DNA from: Actinomycetes bacterium
GTDB taxonomy: Bacteria; Actinomycetota; Acidimicrobiia; Acidimicrobiales; Microtrichaceae
Assembly (NCBI GenBank): GCA_024222295.1
Contig: JAAEPF010000051.1
Span: 62,001-126,000, forward strand
Direction of reading: 5' to 3'
DNA length: 64,000 bases
The notes under the pieces are model-generated. The model did no database searches. It saw only the letters and a program-made list of their open reading frames with translations, and had not been told where the DNA came from. The translations under genes and the position numbers were made by a program. The first letter of the stretch is position 1, and each line of letters begins with the position of its first letter. Positions 30,874 to 39,993 of this stretch are shown piece by piece.

Positions 30874-33438
30874 GTGTCGTTGATCGAGCGAATTGGCGAG
30901 AACACAACCGACGAAGCCAACGAGGCCAATCAGCGACCTACCGACTCCACCGACCCGGTAGTGGTCGGTGCCGAGTCAGGGGAGTCCTCCCCGGGTGTCG
31001 CCGACACGCCGACCGGCTCGAGCATGCGGGTTCGCAAGCGCGACGGCAGCCAGGAACCAGTCGACGTCAACAAGATCGTCAAGGCGGTCGCACGATGCGC
31101 CGCAGGGCTCGACAACGTCGACCCGATGCGGGTGGCCACCCGCACCATCTCCGGCCTCGTCGATGGTGCCACCACCGAGGAACTCGACGAGCTCTCCATC
31201 CGCACCGCAGCAGGGCTGATCTCAGAGGAGCCCAACTACTCCCGCCTCGCGGCCCGACTGCTCGCCACGGTGATCGACAAGGAGGTCCAGAACCAGGACG
31301 TCTACTCGTTCAGCCAGTCGATCCAGATGGGCCACCGCGAAGGACTCATCGGAGACGAGGCCGCCGAGTTCGTGGCCAAGCACTCCCGCAAGCTCAACGA
31401 CGCGATCCTGCCCGAGCGCAACTGGCTCTACGGGTTCTTCGGTCTGCGCACTGTGTATGACCGGTACCTGCTCAAGCACCCTGTCACCCGTGAGGTCACC
31501 GAGACCCCGCAGTACTTCCTCATGCGTGTGGCCTGCGGCCTGTCCACCACAGCAGAGGACGCGATCACCTTCTACCAGCTGATCTCCAGCCTCGACTACC
31601 TGCCCAGCTCGCCGACGCTGTTCAACTCCGGCACGACACACCCGCAGATGTCGAGCTGCTACCTGCTCGACTCGCCCGAGGACAACCTCGACGCCATCTA
31701 TGACCGCTACCGCGATATCGCCCGGCTCTCCAAGCACGCCGGCGGGATCGGCCTGTCCTACAGCCGGATCCGTGCCCGCGGCTCGTTGATCAAGGGCACC
31801 AACGGCCTCTCCAACGGCATCGTTCCCTGGCTCAAGACGCTCGACTCATCGGTCGCTGCGGTCAACCAGGGTGGCCGCCGCAAGGGCGCAGCATGTGTCT
31901 ACCTCGAAAGCTGGCACGCAGACATCGAGGAGTTCCTCGAGCTCAAGGAAAACACCGGCGACGCCGCCCGCCGTGCGCACAACCTCAACATCGCCAACTG
32001 GGTGCCCGACCTGTTCATGAAACGCGTCGAGCAGGACTGGCAGTGGAGCCTGTTCGACCCCAAGAAGGTGCCGCACCTCATCGACCTCTACGGCGACGAG
32101 TTCGAAGCGGCGTACCTGCAGGCCGAGTCCGAGGGCCTCTACGAGCGCCAGGTGTCCGCGCGCCAGCTCTACAGCCGCATGATGCGCACCCTTGCCGAGA
32201 CCGGCAACGGCTGGATGACCTACAAGGACGCATCCAACACCAAGTGCAACCAGACCGGCGGCGCCCCAGGCGACCCCGGCAGGGTCGTGCACCTGTCCAA
32301 CCTGTGCACCGAGATCCTCGAGGTCACCAACCAGGCCGAGACAGCGGTGTGCAACCTCGGCTCGGTCAACCTCGGCGCCATGGTGCGCCCCGACGAGGCC
32401 GGCAACCTGGCATTCGACTTCGACCGGCTGGCCGAGGTGGTGCGCACCGCAGTGCCGTACCTCGACCGGGTGATCGACATCAACTTCTACCCGACCGACG
32501 AGGCCGGCAGCTCGAACACCAAGTGGCGTCCGGTCGGACTCGGGATGATGGGCCTGCAGGACGTCTTCTTCAGGCTTCGGATGCCTTTCGACAGCGACGA
32601 GGCCCGCGACCTGTCCACCCGCATCTCCGAGGAGATCTACTTCAACGCCCTGTGGGCATCGAGCGAGCTGGCCGAGGCCGACGGGGCGCACCCCGGCTAC
32701 GAGCAGACCCGTGCCGCCGCCGGCGACCTCCAGTTCGACCTCTGGGGAATCACGCCGAGCGACGCCGAGCGTTGGGCGCCGCTGCGCGAGCGGATCGCCA
32801 CCCATGGCCTGCGCAACTCGCTGATGATCGCAATTGCGCCCACCGCCACGATCGCCTCGATCGCCGGCTGTTACGAGTGCATCGAGCCTCAGGTGTCCAA
32901 CCTGTTCAAGCGCGAGACGCTCTCCGGTGAGTTCCTGCAGATCAACACCTACCTGGTGCGCGAGCTGCAGGCCCGCAACCTCTGGACCGAGGAGGTAATC
33001 GGGGCGATCAAGCGCCACGAAGGATCGATCCAGGACATCGAGGCGATACCCGCGGATGTGCGCCAGATCTTCCGCACCGCATGGGAGCTGCCGATGCGGT
33101 CACTCATCGACATGGCGGCTGCCCGCGGCGCCTTCATCGACCAGTCGCAGTCGCTCAACCTGTTCATGGAGTCGCCCACGATCGGGAAGCTCTCCTCGAT
33201 GTACCTGCACGCGTGGAAGGCGGGTCTCAAGACCACCTACTACCTGCGTTCCCGCCCGGCGACCCGGATCAACAAGACCGGTGGTGCCGAAGGTGGGGGA
33301 GGCACTCCGCCCCAGGGGCCGTCGGGCCCCACCGGCGGCCAGCCCCAGCAGCCGCCCGCCGAGCCGGCCGAGTACTCCGACGCGGAAGCAGTCGCCTGCT
33401 CTCTCGAGAACCCGGAGTCCTGCGAGGCCTGTCAGTAG
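30874..33438 (+). CDS. nrdA: Class Ia ribonucleoside-diphosphate reductase, alpha subunit
   Basis: An 854-residue catalytic subunit reducing NDPs to dNDPs. After a 45-residue acidic leader, an ATP-cone (MRVRKRDGSQEPVDVNKIV onward, residues about 51-140) gives allosteric activity control. Active-site cysteines are the Cys in MSSCYLLDS (about 261), the radical Cys in NLCTEI (about 477) and the partner Cys in TAVCNLGSVNLG (about 492). PSSPTLFNSGT and KHAGGIGLSYSRIRARGS are standard. The C-terminal tail carries the redox Cys pair in ESCEACQ after a Gly/Pro/Gln-rich flexible linker. GTG start with AGAGGGGA 8-9 nt upstream. Promoter, two NrdR-like boxes and hairpins precede it. Confidence 0.95.
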   Translation: MSLIERIGENTTDEANEANQRPTDSTDPVVVGAESGESSPGVADTPTGSSMRVRKRDGSQEPVDVNKIVKAVARCAAGLDNVDPMRVATRTISGLVDGATTEELDELSIRTAAGLISEEPNYSRLAARLLATVIDKEVQNQDVYSFSQSIQMGHREGLIGDEAAEFVAKHSRKLNDAILPERNWLYGFFGLRTVYDRYLLKHPVTREVTETPQYFLMRVACGLSTTAEDAITFYQLISSLDYLPSSPTLFNSGTTHPQMSSCYLLDSPEDNLDAIYDRYRDIARLSKHAGGIGLSYSRIRARGSLIKGTNGLSNGIVPWLKTLDSSVAAVNQGGRRKGAACVYLESWHADIEEFLELKENTGDAARRAHNLNIANWVPDLFMKRVEQDWQWSLFDPKKVPHLIDLYGDEFEAAYLQAESEGLYERQVSARQLYSRMMRTLAETGNGWMTYKDASNTKCNQTGGAPGDPGRVVHLSNLCTEILEVTNQAETAVCNLGSVNLGAMVRPDEAGNLAFDFDRLAEVVRTAVPYLDRVIDINFYPTDEAGSSNTKWRPVGLGMMGLQDVFFRLRMPFDSDEARDLSTRISEEIYFNALWASSELAEADGAHPGYEQTRAAAGDLQFDLWGITPSDAERWAPLRERIATHGLRNSLMIAIAPTATIASIAGCYECIEPQVSNLFKRETLSGEFLQINTYLVRELQARNLWTEEVIGAIKRHEGSIQDIEAIPADVRQIFRTAWELPMRSLIDMAAARGAFIDQSQSLNLFMESPTIGKLSSMYLHAWKAGLKTTYYLRSRPATRINKTGGAEGGGGTPPQGPSGPTGGQPQQPPAEPAEYSDAEAVACSLENPESCEACQ

Positions 33439-33445
33439 TGCAGTT

Positions 33446-33460
33446 CCGGCCTTCGGCCGG
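33446..33460 (+). terminator. Short UUCG-type hairpin between nrdA and nrdB
   Basis: CCGGCC-TTC-GGCCGG forms a compact stem starting 7 nt after the nrdA stop, inside the 126-bp gap before nrdB. It may partially terminate transcription or protect the nrdA mRNA 3' end, letting alpha and beta be made in different amounts. No U-tract follows. Confidence 0.45.
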
Positions 33461-33564
33461 TAGTAGTCCCCGCGCCCCACCGGGCGCCCCTGTCTCACCC
33501 GTCAGTCGACAACCCACCCCCGACCCCACCCGAGCCCCGCCGAAACCGGAGACGAACCAGACCA

Positions 33565-34674
33565 ATGTCCCTCGCAGAGTCCAACGCCCTCGCCCAGCCG
33601 CTGCCGGCCTCCTCACCGACCCCTGCGGGTCAGCCCGAACCCGAAGCTGTCCCCGGTGGGCTCACCGATGGTGCAAGCCTGCTCGACCCCGGGTTCCGCC
33701 TCACCCTGCGTCCGATGAAGTACCCGCAGTTCTACGACATGTACCGGGACGCAATCCGCAACACCTGGACTGTCGAGGAGATCGACTTCTCCGATGACAT
33801 CGTCGACCTCCAGCGCAAGCTGCTTCCTGCCGAGCGTCACCTGATCAGCCGCCTCGTGGCCTTCTTCGCGACCGGTGATTCGATCGTGTCCAACAACCTG
33901 GTTCTGAATCTCTACAAGCACATCAACGCCCCCGAGGCGCGGATGTACCTGAGCCGCCAGCTCTATGAAGAGGCTCTGCACGTCCAGTTCTACCTGACGC
34001 TTCTCGACAACTACATCCCCGACCACGACGCCCGCAAGGAGGCCTTTGCTGCCATCGAGAACATCCCCTCGATCCGCCAGAAGGGCGACTTCTGCTTCCG
34101 CTGGATCGAGTCGATCAACTCCCTCGAAGCACTCGAGACCCGAGAGCACCGCAAGCAGTTCCTGCTGAACCTGATCTGCTTCGCTGCCTGCATCGAGGGA
34201 CTGTTCTTCTTCGCGGCCTTCGCGTACGTCTACTTCCTGCGCTCCAAGGGCCTGCTCAACGGCCTCGCGGCCGGCACCAACTGGGTGTTCCGCGACGAGT
34301 CGGCTCACATGAACTTCGCGTTCGAGGTGATCGAACAGGTGCGCCGTGAGGAACCCGACCTGTTCGACGACGACCTGCACCAGCGGGTACACGACATGAT
34401 CGGCGAGGCGATCGAGGTCGAGTACGCCTTCGCAGAGGACCTGCTCTCACAGGGAATCGCCGGCATGTCGCTCGCCGACACCCGCGAGTACCTGCAGTTC
34501 GTCGCCGACCAGCGCCTGGTTACGCTGGGACTGCCCAAGCAGTACGGGTCGAAGAACCCGTTCCACTTCATGGAGCTGCAGGACGTGCAGGAACTGACCA
34601 ACTTCTTCGAGCGGACCGTGTCGGCATACCAGGTGGGCGTCGACGGCGACGTCGCCTTCGACGAGGAATTCTGA
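33565..34674 (+). CDS. nrdB: Ribonucleoside-diphosphate reductase, beta (radical) subunit
   Basis: A 369-residue di-iron protein that makes the stable radical for NrdA. Ligands are visible: Asp in FATGDSIVSNN (about 111), then Glu-136 and His-139 in EEALHVQFY with Tyr-143 seven residues after the Glu, the position of the tyrosyl radical (E115-H118-Y122 in E. coli). The second set is in CIEGLFFF and in RDESAHMNFAF. So this is a tyrosyl-radical class Ia enzyme rather than a radical-free variant. After an N-terminal Ala/Pro-rich leader, RLTLRPMKYPQFYDMYRDA starts the core. The C-terminus (VDGDVAFDEEF) is the usual acidic tail that docks on NrdA. Its stop overlaps the proposed CTG start of the next gene. 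Confidence 0.95.
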   Translation: MSLAESNALAQPLPASSPTPAGQPEPEAVPGGLTDGASLLDPGFRLTLRPMKYPQFYDMYRDAIRNTWTVEEIDFSDDIVDLQRKLLPAERHLISRLVAFFATGDSIVSNNLVLNLYKHINAPEARMYLSRQLYEEALHVQFYLTLLDNYIPDHDARKEAFAAIENIPSIRQKGDFCFRWIESINSLEALETREHRKQFLLNLICFAACIEGLFFFAAFAYVYFLRSKGLLNGLAAGTNWVFRDESAHMNFAFEVIEQVRREEPDLFDDDLHQRVHDMIGEAIEVEYAFAEDLLSQGIAGMSLADTREYLQFVADQRLVTLGLPKQYGSKNPFHFMELQDVQELTNFFERTVSAYQVGVDGDVAFDEEF

Positions 34675-36305
34675 GCGCACGGCCCGAATCCGAGGCGAGT
34701 CGGCGCCGTCGGGACCGCTACGGACGCATCGCTGCCGCGGAGGTCGCGCGCATCTCCGAAGGGCGTGCCCAACCGATCATCGAGTTCACAGTCGCCGATG
34801 ATCCGCCGTCTGTCTTCGTCAACTATGTCGTGCCCGACGACAAGGTCGCCGACTTCGCCGCCTTCGCGGACCTGCCCCCGGCATTCACCCTGGCCAAGCT
34901 GCGCTTCCTTGAGTCGGATCCCGAACCGCAGTACTGGCTGAGTCTCAACATCTACGAGGTCAGCGGTATCACCACAGGGATCCGCGCCGAGTGGTCCACC
35001 TATGTCGACGATGGCAGCGGGGTGCCACGGTTCATGATCCTCGCTGCGCGCGCAGCGGACGGCTCGATGGATCCGATAGGCCCCGAGGCACCGGCCGAGC
35101 CGTTCGAGCACGCACGCGGAGCTGGCGGAGTCGTACGCACCCACATGATGCGTACCCGACCTGCCGATCCCGACGCCCAGGCGGGTCCGGGTGCTCCACG
35201 GGTACTCACCGACGAGCTGTTGTTCGACTGCGAGTTCGCCGTACCTGACGAGGACCAGCGGAGCTTCGTGCAGGCCACCCATGAGTGGACCGCCTGCAAC
35301 GACTTCATCTACTGGAGCAACGGGGTGTGCGACCGGGTGTTCTACAACGCCAACGTGCACAGCGCGTCGATGATCTCGATCCCGGTCGGGGGAGTCAGCC
35401 TCGATGACCGCAGCGACTACATGGCGTTCGTCGACCCCGAGCCCGCCCACGTGTTGATGTACCTCAACCACCTCGAGTTCGCCATCGGGCCGTGGTGGAA
35501 CGTGACCGAAACCGACGGTCGGGTGCAGAAGGCCACCGTCGACTCGCTCGCGGAGCTGAAACAGTCTCTCTACGGCTCGCTCGCCGCGATGGTGGCCGAG
35601 TCGGTGGCCTCCGGGGAGACCCGGCCCGTGATCCGCTCCACAGTCGAGGGCTCACCGCCCGCGCTCAGCCTCCACTGGAGCGTGGCCCGCGATGACGTCG
35701 GCGGGATCATCGCCGCGCTCGGTCTTTCCGGATCGCTGCGGCCGGCAGCAGTGCGGCTGGCTGAATCCGACGATGCAGGTCAGTACTGGCTGAGCCTCGA
35801 GGTCCATCGGGTCCAGGACCACTCGGCGGCAGGAGAGTCCGGTTTGCGTGCCGAATGGACCACGCACGTCCACGATGGCCAGCGCGCCGCGACACTGGTG
35901 CTGGAGGCACTTGCCGACCACCCGGTGTTGATGGCCGAGGGTCTCGACGCCGACCCCGTCGCCCTCGAGCACGAGGTGGTGGGGGGCCAACTGCGCACCC
36001 GGATCCCGGGTCCGGGTGGAGCCGAGCCGTTGGTCATCGACACAGGTCTGCCAGCCCCCGACTCTGCGGTCGTGATGGCTTCCCGGGAGTGGGTGGCATC
36101 GGCCGAGCAGCGTCATGACCGCACGGGCGCGGCGCGCTGGTTGTCCCACGACAACGCCGTATTCGCGCACATCGAACTGGATCCCGGCTCGGTCGAGCTG
36201 GACGGAGCAGTGCCCGTGGCCGGCATCAGTCAACGGCCGCCCGACCGTGCATGGATCGCAGCGTCGGTGAGGGACCGGGTCACCAACCCGTTTGCAGCGG
36301 ACTGA
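34671..36305 (+). CDS. Unrecognised protein with internal duplication, coupled to nrdB (probable CTG start)
   Basis: I do not recognise the family. Two halves of about 260 residues are homologous. QYWLSLNIYEV and GIRAEWSTYVDDG in half one correspond to QYWLSLEVHRV and GLRAEWTTHVHDG in half two, with further matches to the end. The first usable GTG (34830) would delete the first beta-alpha unit of half one, whose counterpart is present in half two. The upstream frame reads RDRYGRIAAEVARISEGRAQ and has no ATG, GTG or TTG back to CTG 34671. That codon overlaps the nrdB TGA (CTGA) and has AGGA 5 nt before it, so I place the start there (544 residues). No signal peptide or membrane segment. Being last in the nrd operon hints at a nucleotide-related role, but that is inference. 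Confidence 0.65.
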   Translation: MSARPESEASRRRRDRYGRIAAAEVARISEGRAQPIIEFTVADDPPSVFVNYVVPDDKVADFAAFADLPPAFTLAKLRFLESDPEPQYWLSLNIYEVSGITTGIRAEWSTYVDDGSGVPRFMILAARAADGSMDPIGPEAPAEPFEHARGAGGVVRTHMMRTRPADPDAQAGPGAPRVLTDELLFDCEFAVPDEDQRSFVQATHEWTACNDFIYWSNGVCDRVFYNANVHSASMISIPVGGVSLDDRSDYMAFVDPEPAHVLMYLNHLEFAIGPWWNVTETDGRVQKATVDSLAELKQSLYGSLAAMVAESVASGETRPVIRSTVEGSPPALSLHWSVARDDVGGIIAALGLSGSLRPAAVRLAESDDAGQYWLSLEVHRVQDHSAAGESGLRAEWTTHVHDGQRAATLVLEALADHPVLMAEGLDADPVALEHEVVGGQLRTRIPGPGGAEPLVIDTGLPAPDSAVVMASREWVASAEQRHDRTGAARWLSHDNAVFAHIELDPGSVELDGAVPVAGISQRPPDRAWIAASVRDRVTNPFAAD

Positions 36306-36486
36306 GCAGCTGCCGCGGGCTGCGGTTCAGTGGCTGGCCGTCCCGTGCGCCAACAGCGCGGCTCATGGGGTGCAACCACAGAGCACTCTCAGGCGACCGG
36401 GCCACATCAAGTCTCGGACCTCTGCTGAGTACCCGGAAAATGGCTGACCGGGTAACTTGATACTCGTACGACTCCGCCGATGAGGG

Positions 36487-38700
36487 ATGATGCGCCGCTC
36501 AATACAGCTTCTCCTGCGCTTCGTCGCGATCACGGCTCTGGGCGTCGTCTCAATCGGGCTCATCGCGTCGCAGGTCGTGCCCGAGATCTCGAAGCTCCCC
36601 GAAGCGGTGGTATTCACGCCGCGCACCGACTTCCGCCTTCCGGAGCTGCCCGAGGGTTCCACGGTGCTCGACGCCAACGGCGAGCCCGTCGGCACGCTGC
36701 GGGGCACGGAAAACCGCATCGTGGTACCGCTCAGCGACATGTCAGAGGAACTGCGCAACACGGTGCTTGCAGTTGAGGACGCCGACTTCTACGAACACGA
36801 CGGCGTCTCGGCCCGCTCGGTGTTGCGCGCGATAAAGGCCAATTCCGAGGCCGGCCAGGTCTCCCAGGGCGGCTCGACCATCACCCAGCAGCTCGTGAAG
36901 CTCAACCTGGTCGGTGATGACCAGACCATAGAGCGCAAGATCAAGGAAGCGTCTCTGTCGATCCAGCTGGAGGACCAGCTCTGTGGTCCCGACGCCACCA
37001 AGAAGCAGTGCAAGGACATCATCCTTCAGCAGTACCTCAACCAGGTGTACTTCGGACAGGGCGCCTACGGAGTCGAAGCAGCGGCGCGCGCCTACTTCGA
37101 CAAGTCCGCCGCCGAAGTCAACCTCGCCGAGGCAGCGCTGCTGGCCGCCCTCATCCGCAATCCCGCCAACTACGACCCGATAGCGAATCCCGAGACCGCC
37201 AAGGCGCGGCGCCGGGTGGCGCTCACACGAATGCAGGACGAGGGCCTGATCGACCAGGCCGAGTTCGACTTCATCGACAGCTTCCCGCTGCCCACCCAGA
37301 TCTACGGCCGCACGGCAGCGCGTGACAGTCAGTCGCTCACATACCTCGAACGCAAGATACGCGACGAATTGCTCCAGGCGGAGTGGCTGGCGCCCACGAT
37401 CGAGCAGCGCCGCTACCTGGTCTTCAATGGCGGCCTGCGGATCACCACCACCATCGACGCCCGCGCACAGGCCCTGGCCGAGGCAGCCGCCGCAGACAAT
37501 CCGATCGCGTCGCGGGATCCGCAGACGGTTGTCGGCCTGGCGGCGGTGGAGCCCTCCACCGGAGCGGTCAAGGCGATCGTCGGTGAGGTCATCATCAATG
37601 GAACACCGATCGAGATCGGCGACCCGGTGCGTGGGCCGCGCTCGGGCGATGGCGGCTACAGCTCCGGCTCCGCTTTCAAGCCGATCACCCTCATGGCAGC
37701 GCTCGAGCAGGGCTACACCATCAATGACCGCATTTCCGGTGACCCCGTTTCGTCGAAGGTGAAGAAGCAGCTCGGGGTCAAGAGCGGCGGGAGCTATCCG
37801 AAGAACTGTCCGTCCAAGGGTGTGCAGTCGCTCGCTGCGCACGTGAAGGCTTCCAACAACTGCGCATGGATGCGGGTGCAGAACTCGATCGGGTTCGAGG
37901 CGACCAAGGAGATGGGTATCCGGCTCGGCCTCAATCCCGAGCCGCTGGACCCCAACAACGTTCGCCCAGCGTGTTTCACGATCGGCTGTGACGCCCTTGT
38001 AACGCCGCTTGGCATGGCCAATGCGTTCGCCACGATCGTCCATGACGGCAAGAAGAACCCCGCCCACTTCGTCAGCAAGGTCACCGACCGCGACGGCAAC
38101 GTGTTGTTCGAGTGGGCGCCGCCCAACGAGCAGGTGGTGAGCCGGAACAATGCCCGCCAGGCCGTCCAGGCCATGGAAGCAGTGGTCACCGGTGGCACCT
38201 GCACTCGATGCCGCCTTCCCAACGGCCAGCCGGCGGCCGGCAAGACCGGCACCGTGGAGATCGACGCCGGCAAGAACGTGGGCGCCTGGTTCTCCGGCTT
38301 CACGCCTCACCTCGCAACTGCGGTCTGGATCGGCGATCCGCTGGACCAGCGGACCGGCCTGCGCAGCAACCCCCAGGGTGGCCGGACCGCGGGCATTGTG
38401 TGGCAGCGCTTCATGGCCGGCTACCTCCAAGGCGCGCCGGTTCTGGACTTCGTCGGCCCGGGCCGCGTCGGCGGTGGCCGCACGATGCCCGACCCGTGGG
38501 GCCCGTCCGACCGGGCGCGCGATGACGCTGACGAGCCCTCACCCGCCGCACCTGCATTGCCTGCGCTCCCGGCCGAGCCGGCTCCCGCCGCTCCTGCTCC
38601 TGCTCCGGCTCCCGCTCCTGCGCCGGAACCGGCCCCCGAGCCGGCCCCGGATCCGGCGCCCGCTCCCGACCCCGCACCCGCACCAGACCCCGGCGGCTGA
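36487..38700 (+). CDS. Class A penicillin-binding protein (transglycosylase/transpeptidase)
   Basis: 737 residues. N-terminal membrane anchor at about 8-30, then the GT51 glycosyltransferase domain: AVEDADFYEHDGVS near 96-109 with the catalytic Glu, QGGSTITQQLVKLNL near 127-141, and ILQQYLNQVYFGQGAYGVEAAA near 178-199. The transpeptidase domain has SxxK in SGSAFKPITL near 394, SNN in KASNNCAWM near 457, and KTGT in AAGKTGTVEI near 583. It polymerises and cross-links peptidoglycan outside the membrane. The last 60 residues are a low-complexity Pro/Ala tail (PAPAPAPAPAPEPAPEPAP-like) that may span the wall. ATG 36487 is preceded by GAGGG. A small hairpin (36430-36454) lies in the leader. Confidence 0.94.
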   Translation: MMRRSIQLLLRFVAITALGVVSIGLIASQVVPEISKLPEAVVFTPRTDFRLPELPEGSTVLDANGEPVGTLRGTENRIVVPLSDMSEELRNTVLAVEDADFYEHDGVSARSVLRAIKANSEAGQVSQGGSTITQQLVKLNLVGDDQTIERKIKEASLSIQLEDQLCGPDATKKQCKDIILQQYLNQVYFGQGAYGVEAAARAYFDKSAAEVNLAEAALLAALIRNPANYDPIANPETAKARRRVALTRMQDEGLIDQAEFDFIDSFPLPTQIYGRTAARDSQSLTYLERKIRDELLQAEWLAPTIEQRRYLVFNGGLRITTTIDARAQALAEAAAADNPIASRDPQTVVGLAAVEPSTGAVKAIVGEVIINGTPIEIGDPVRGPRSGDGGYSSGSAFKPITLMAALEQGYTINDRISGDPVSSKVKKQLGVKSGGSYPKNCPSKGVQSLAAHVKASNNCAWMRVQNSIGFEATKEMGIRLGLNPEPLDPNNVRPACFTIGCDALVTPLGMANAFATIVHDGKKNPAHFVSKVTDRDGNVLFEWAPPNEQVVSRNNARQAVQAMEAVVTGGTCTRCRLPNGQPAAGKTGTVEIDAGKNVGAWFSGFTPHLATAVWIGDPLDQRTGLRSNPQGGRTAGIVWQRFMAGYLQGAPVLDFVGPGRVGGGRTMPDPWGPSDRARDDADEPSPAAPALPALPAEPAPAAPAPAPAPAPAPEPAPEPAPDPAPAPDPAPAPDPGG

Positions 38701-38748
38701 GCGGATCGACGGCCATGGCGTCCGCCGTGCTCGGGTAGCCTGCCCGCC

Positions 38749-39462
38749 GTGGGATCACTCGACAGCCTCCTGACCGTCCAGGAGATCGACACCAGGCTCG
38801 ACCAACTGCGCCACCGTCGCGAGACGCTGCCCGAGCGCGACAAGCTCCAGTCGGCCAGGTCAGCCAAGGTAGAGGCCGACGCATCGGTCGAGGCCACGTT
38901 TGCTCAGCTGTCCGAGGTGCGCGCCGCACAGAAAGCCGCCGAAGACGAGGCGGCCACGGTCGAGGAGAAGGCGAAGGAGGTCGACAAGATGCTCTACGGC
39001 GGAACCATCACCGCGGCCAAGGAACTCGAGGCCTACCAGGCCGACCTCGCCATGCTGAAGGAGCGTCAGGAGACCCTCGAGGAGCAGGCGCTCGAGCAGA
39101 TGGAAGTGGCCGAACCGCTCGATGCCCAACTGTCGGACCAACGCACCGCTGCGGTGACCGCCGACACGTCGATCGGTGATGCGGAGTCCGCCCTGGTAGC
39201 GGCCGAGGCCGAGATCGATGCCGAGATCGCGGAGGTCGAGTCGGGCCGGTCAGCCGCCGCCGAGCCGCTCAGCGCCGAAGTGATGGAGCAGTACGAGCTG
39301 CTGCGCAAGGGCCTCGGCGGCATTGGCGCAGCAAGACTCTCGGGATCACGGTGCGAGGGTTGCCACCTGGAGATCCCCTCCGCCGAGCTCGAGGCAGTCC
39401 GCCGTGCTCCTGATGACTCACTGGTCAACTGCCCCGACTGCGGGCGAATCCTCGTCCGCTGA
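38749..39462 (+). CDS. Coiled-coil C4 zinc-ribbon protein (CT398-like)
   Basis: 237 residues from GTG 38749. A long antiparallel coiled coil fills about 1-190 (LDQLRHRRETLPERDKLQ, then Ala/Glu-rich heptads, with LYGGTITAAKELEAYQADLA near 84-103 conserved in the family). A C-terminal zinc ribbon follows: CEGCHLEIP near 201 and NCPDCGRILVR at the end, four cysteines in two CxxC pairs. Homologues are widespread in actinobacteria and usually sit beside a Nif3/YqfO or RNase H gene. Here the neighbours are a PBP and a membrane protein. Its exact role is unknown; nucleic-acid or secretion-associated functions have been suggested for relatives. Confidence 0.88.
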   Translation: MGSLDSLLTVQEIDTRLDQLRHRRETLPERDKLQSARSAKVEADASVEATFAQLSEVRAAQKAAEDEAATVEEKAKEVDKMLYGGTITAAKELEAYQADLAMLKERQETLEEQALEQMEVAEPLDAQLSDQRTAAVTADTSIGDAESALVAAEAEIDAEIAEVESGRSAAAEPLSAEVMEQYELLRKGLGGIGAARLSGSRCEGCHLEIPSAELEAVRRAPDDSLVNCPDCGRILVR

Positions 39463-39495
39463 GGTTCATGGTCCCGTGCTCCGAAGGTCGGTGAC

Positions 39496-39993
39496 GTGCT
39501 GATCTGGTTCGCTGCCGGAGCGGTGGTGATCACCTTCATCGTGTTCCGCAGCCCCGCCATCGACTACCGGCTGGTCGCACTCGGCGCAGTGATCCCGGTC
39601 CTGGAGGCCCCTTTCGGAGCCGGCCCGCTCCACGCCCTTGTTGCACCCACGGTGGTGTTGGGTGTTGTCATGTTGGCAACCCGCAACCGCAGGCTGGTGC
39701 GCCGCCAGTGGTTGGGCCTGCCCATCGGCATGTACCTGCACCTCGTGCTGGACGCGGCGTTCACGCTGCCCGAGACGTTCTGGTGGCCATTCCTCGGCCT
39801 CTCGTTCGGTGGGGGAGATGCCCCCGAACTGGCGCGCGGCTGGTGGGCGCTGGTGCTCGAGCTCATCGGAGTGGCCATGGCCATCTGGGCCTGGGGGCGC
39901 TTCGGCCTGTCAGACCCCGGGCGCCGGTCGGTGTTCTGGCGCACGGGCCAGTTGGATCGATCGGTAGTGGGTCCGGAGGGCACAGGGTCATGA
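39496..39993 (+). CDS. Small integral membrane protein, metal-dependent-hydrolase-like
   Basis: 165 residues with about five hydrophobic segments: 2-18, 27-40, 46-62, 72-88 and 110-128. IDYRLVALGAVIPVLE and GPLHALVAPTVVLGVVM near 41-57, then IGMYLHLVLDAAF near 78-90, give two conserved His-containing helices. These resemble the membrane-bound metal-dependent hydrolase (YdjM-like) family, though the match is loose. There is a charged C-terminal tail (GRFGLSDPGRRSVFWRTGQ). The stop overlaps the ATG of the histidine-phosphatase gene by 4 bp (ATGA), so the two are coupled. Function unknown. Confidence 0.7.
   Translation: MLIWFAAGAVVITFIVFRSPAIDYRLVALGAVIPVLEAPFGAGPLHALVAPTVVLGVVMLATRNRRLVRRQWLGLPIGMYLHLVLDAAFTLPETFWWPFLGLSFGGGDAPELARGWWALVLELIGVAMAIWAWGRFGLSDPGRRSVFWRTGQLDRSVVGPEGTGS

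Noticed and set aside
30096-31460. Plus-strand open frame crossing the nrdA leader (454 codons)
   Set aside because: It overlaps the lipoprotein esterase, promoter and nrdA out of frame and has no family-like sequence.
36742-38430. Long open frame antisense to the penicillin-binding protein gene (562 codons)
   Set aside because: A GC-rich shadow frame: no recognisable domain, while the opposite strand encodes a complete class A PBP with all motifs. Similar shadows at 4315-5463, 31846-33018 and 20793-22118 were rejected for the same reason.
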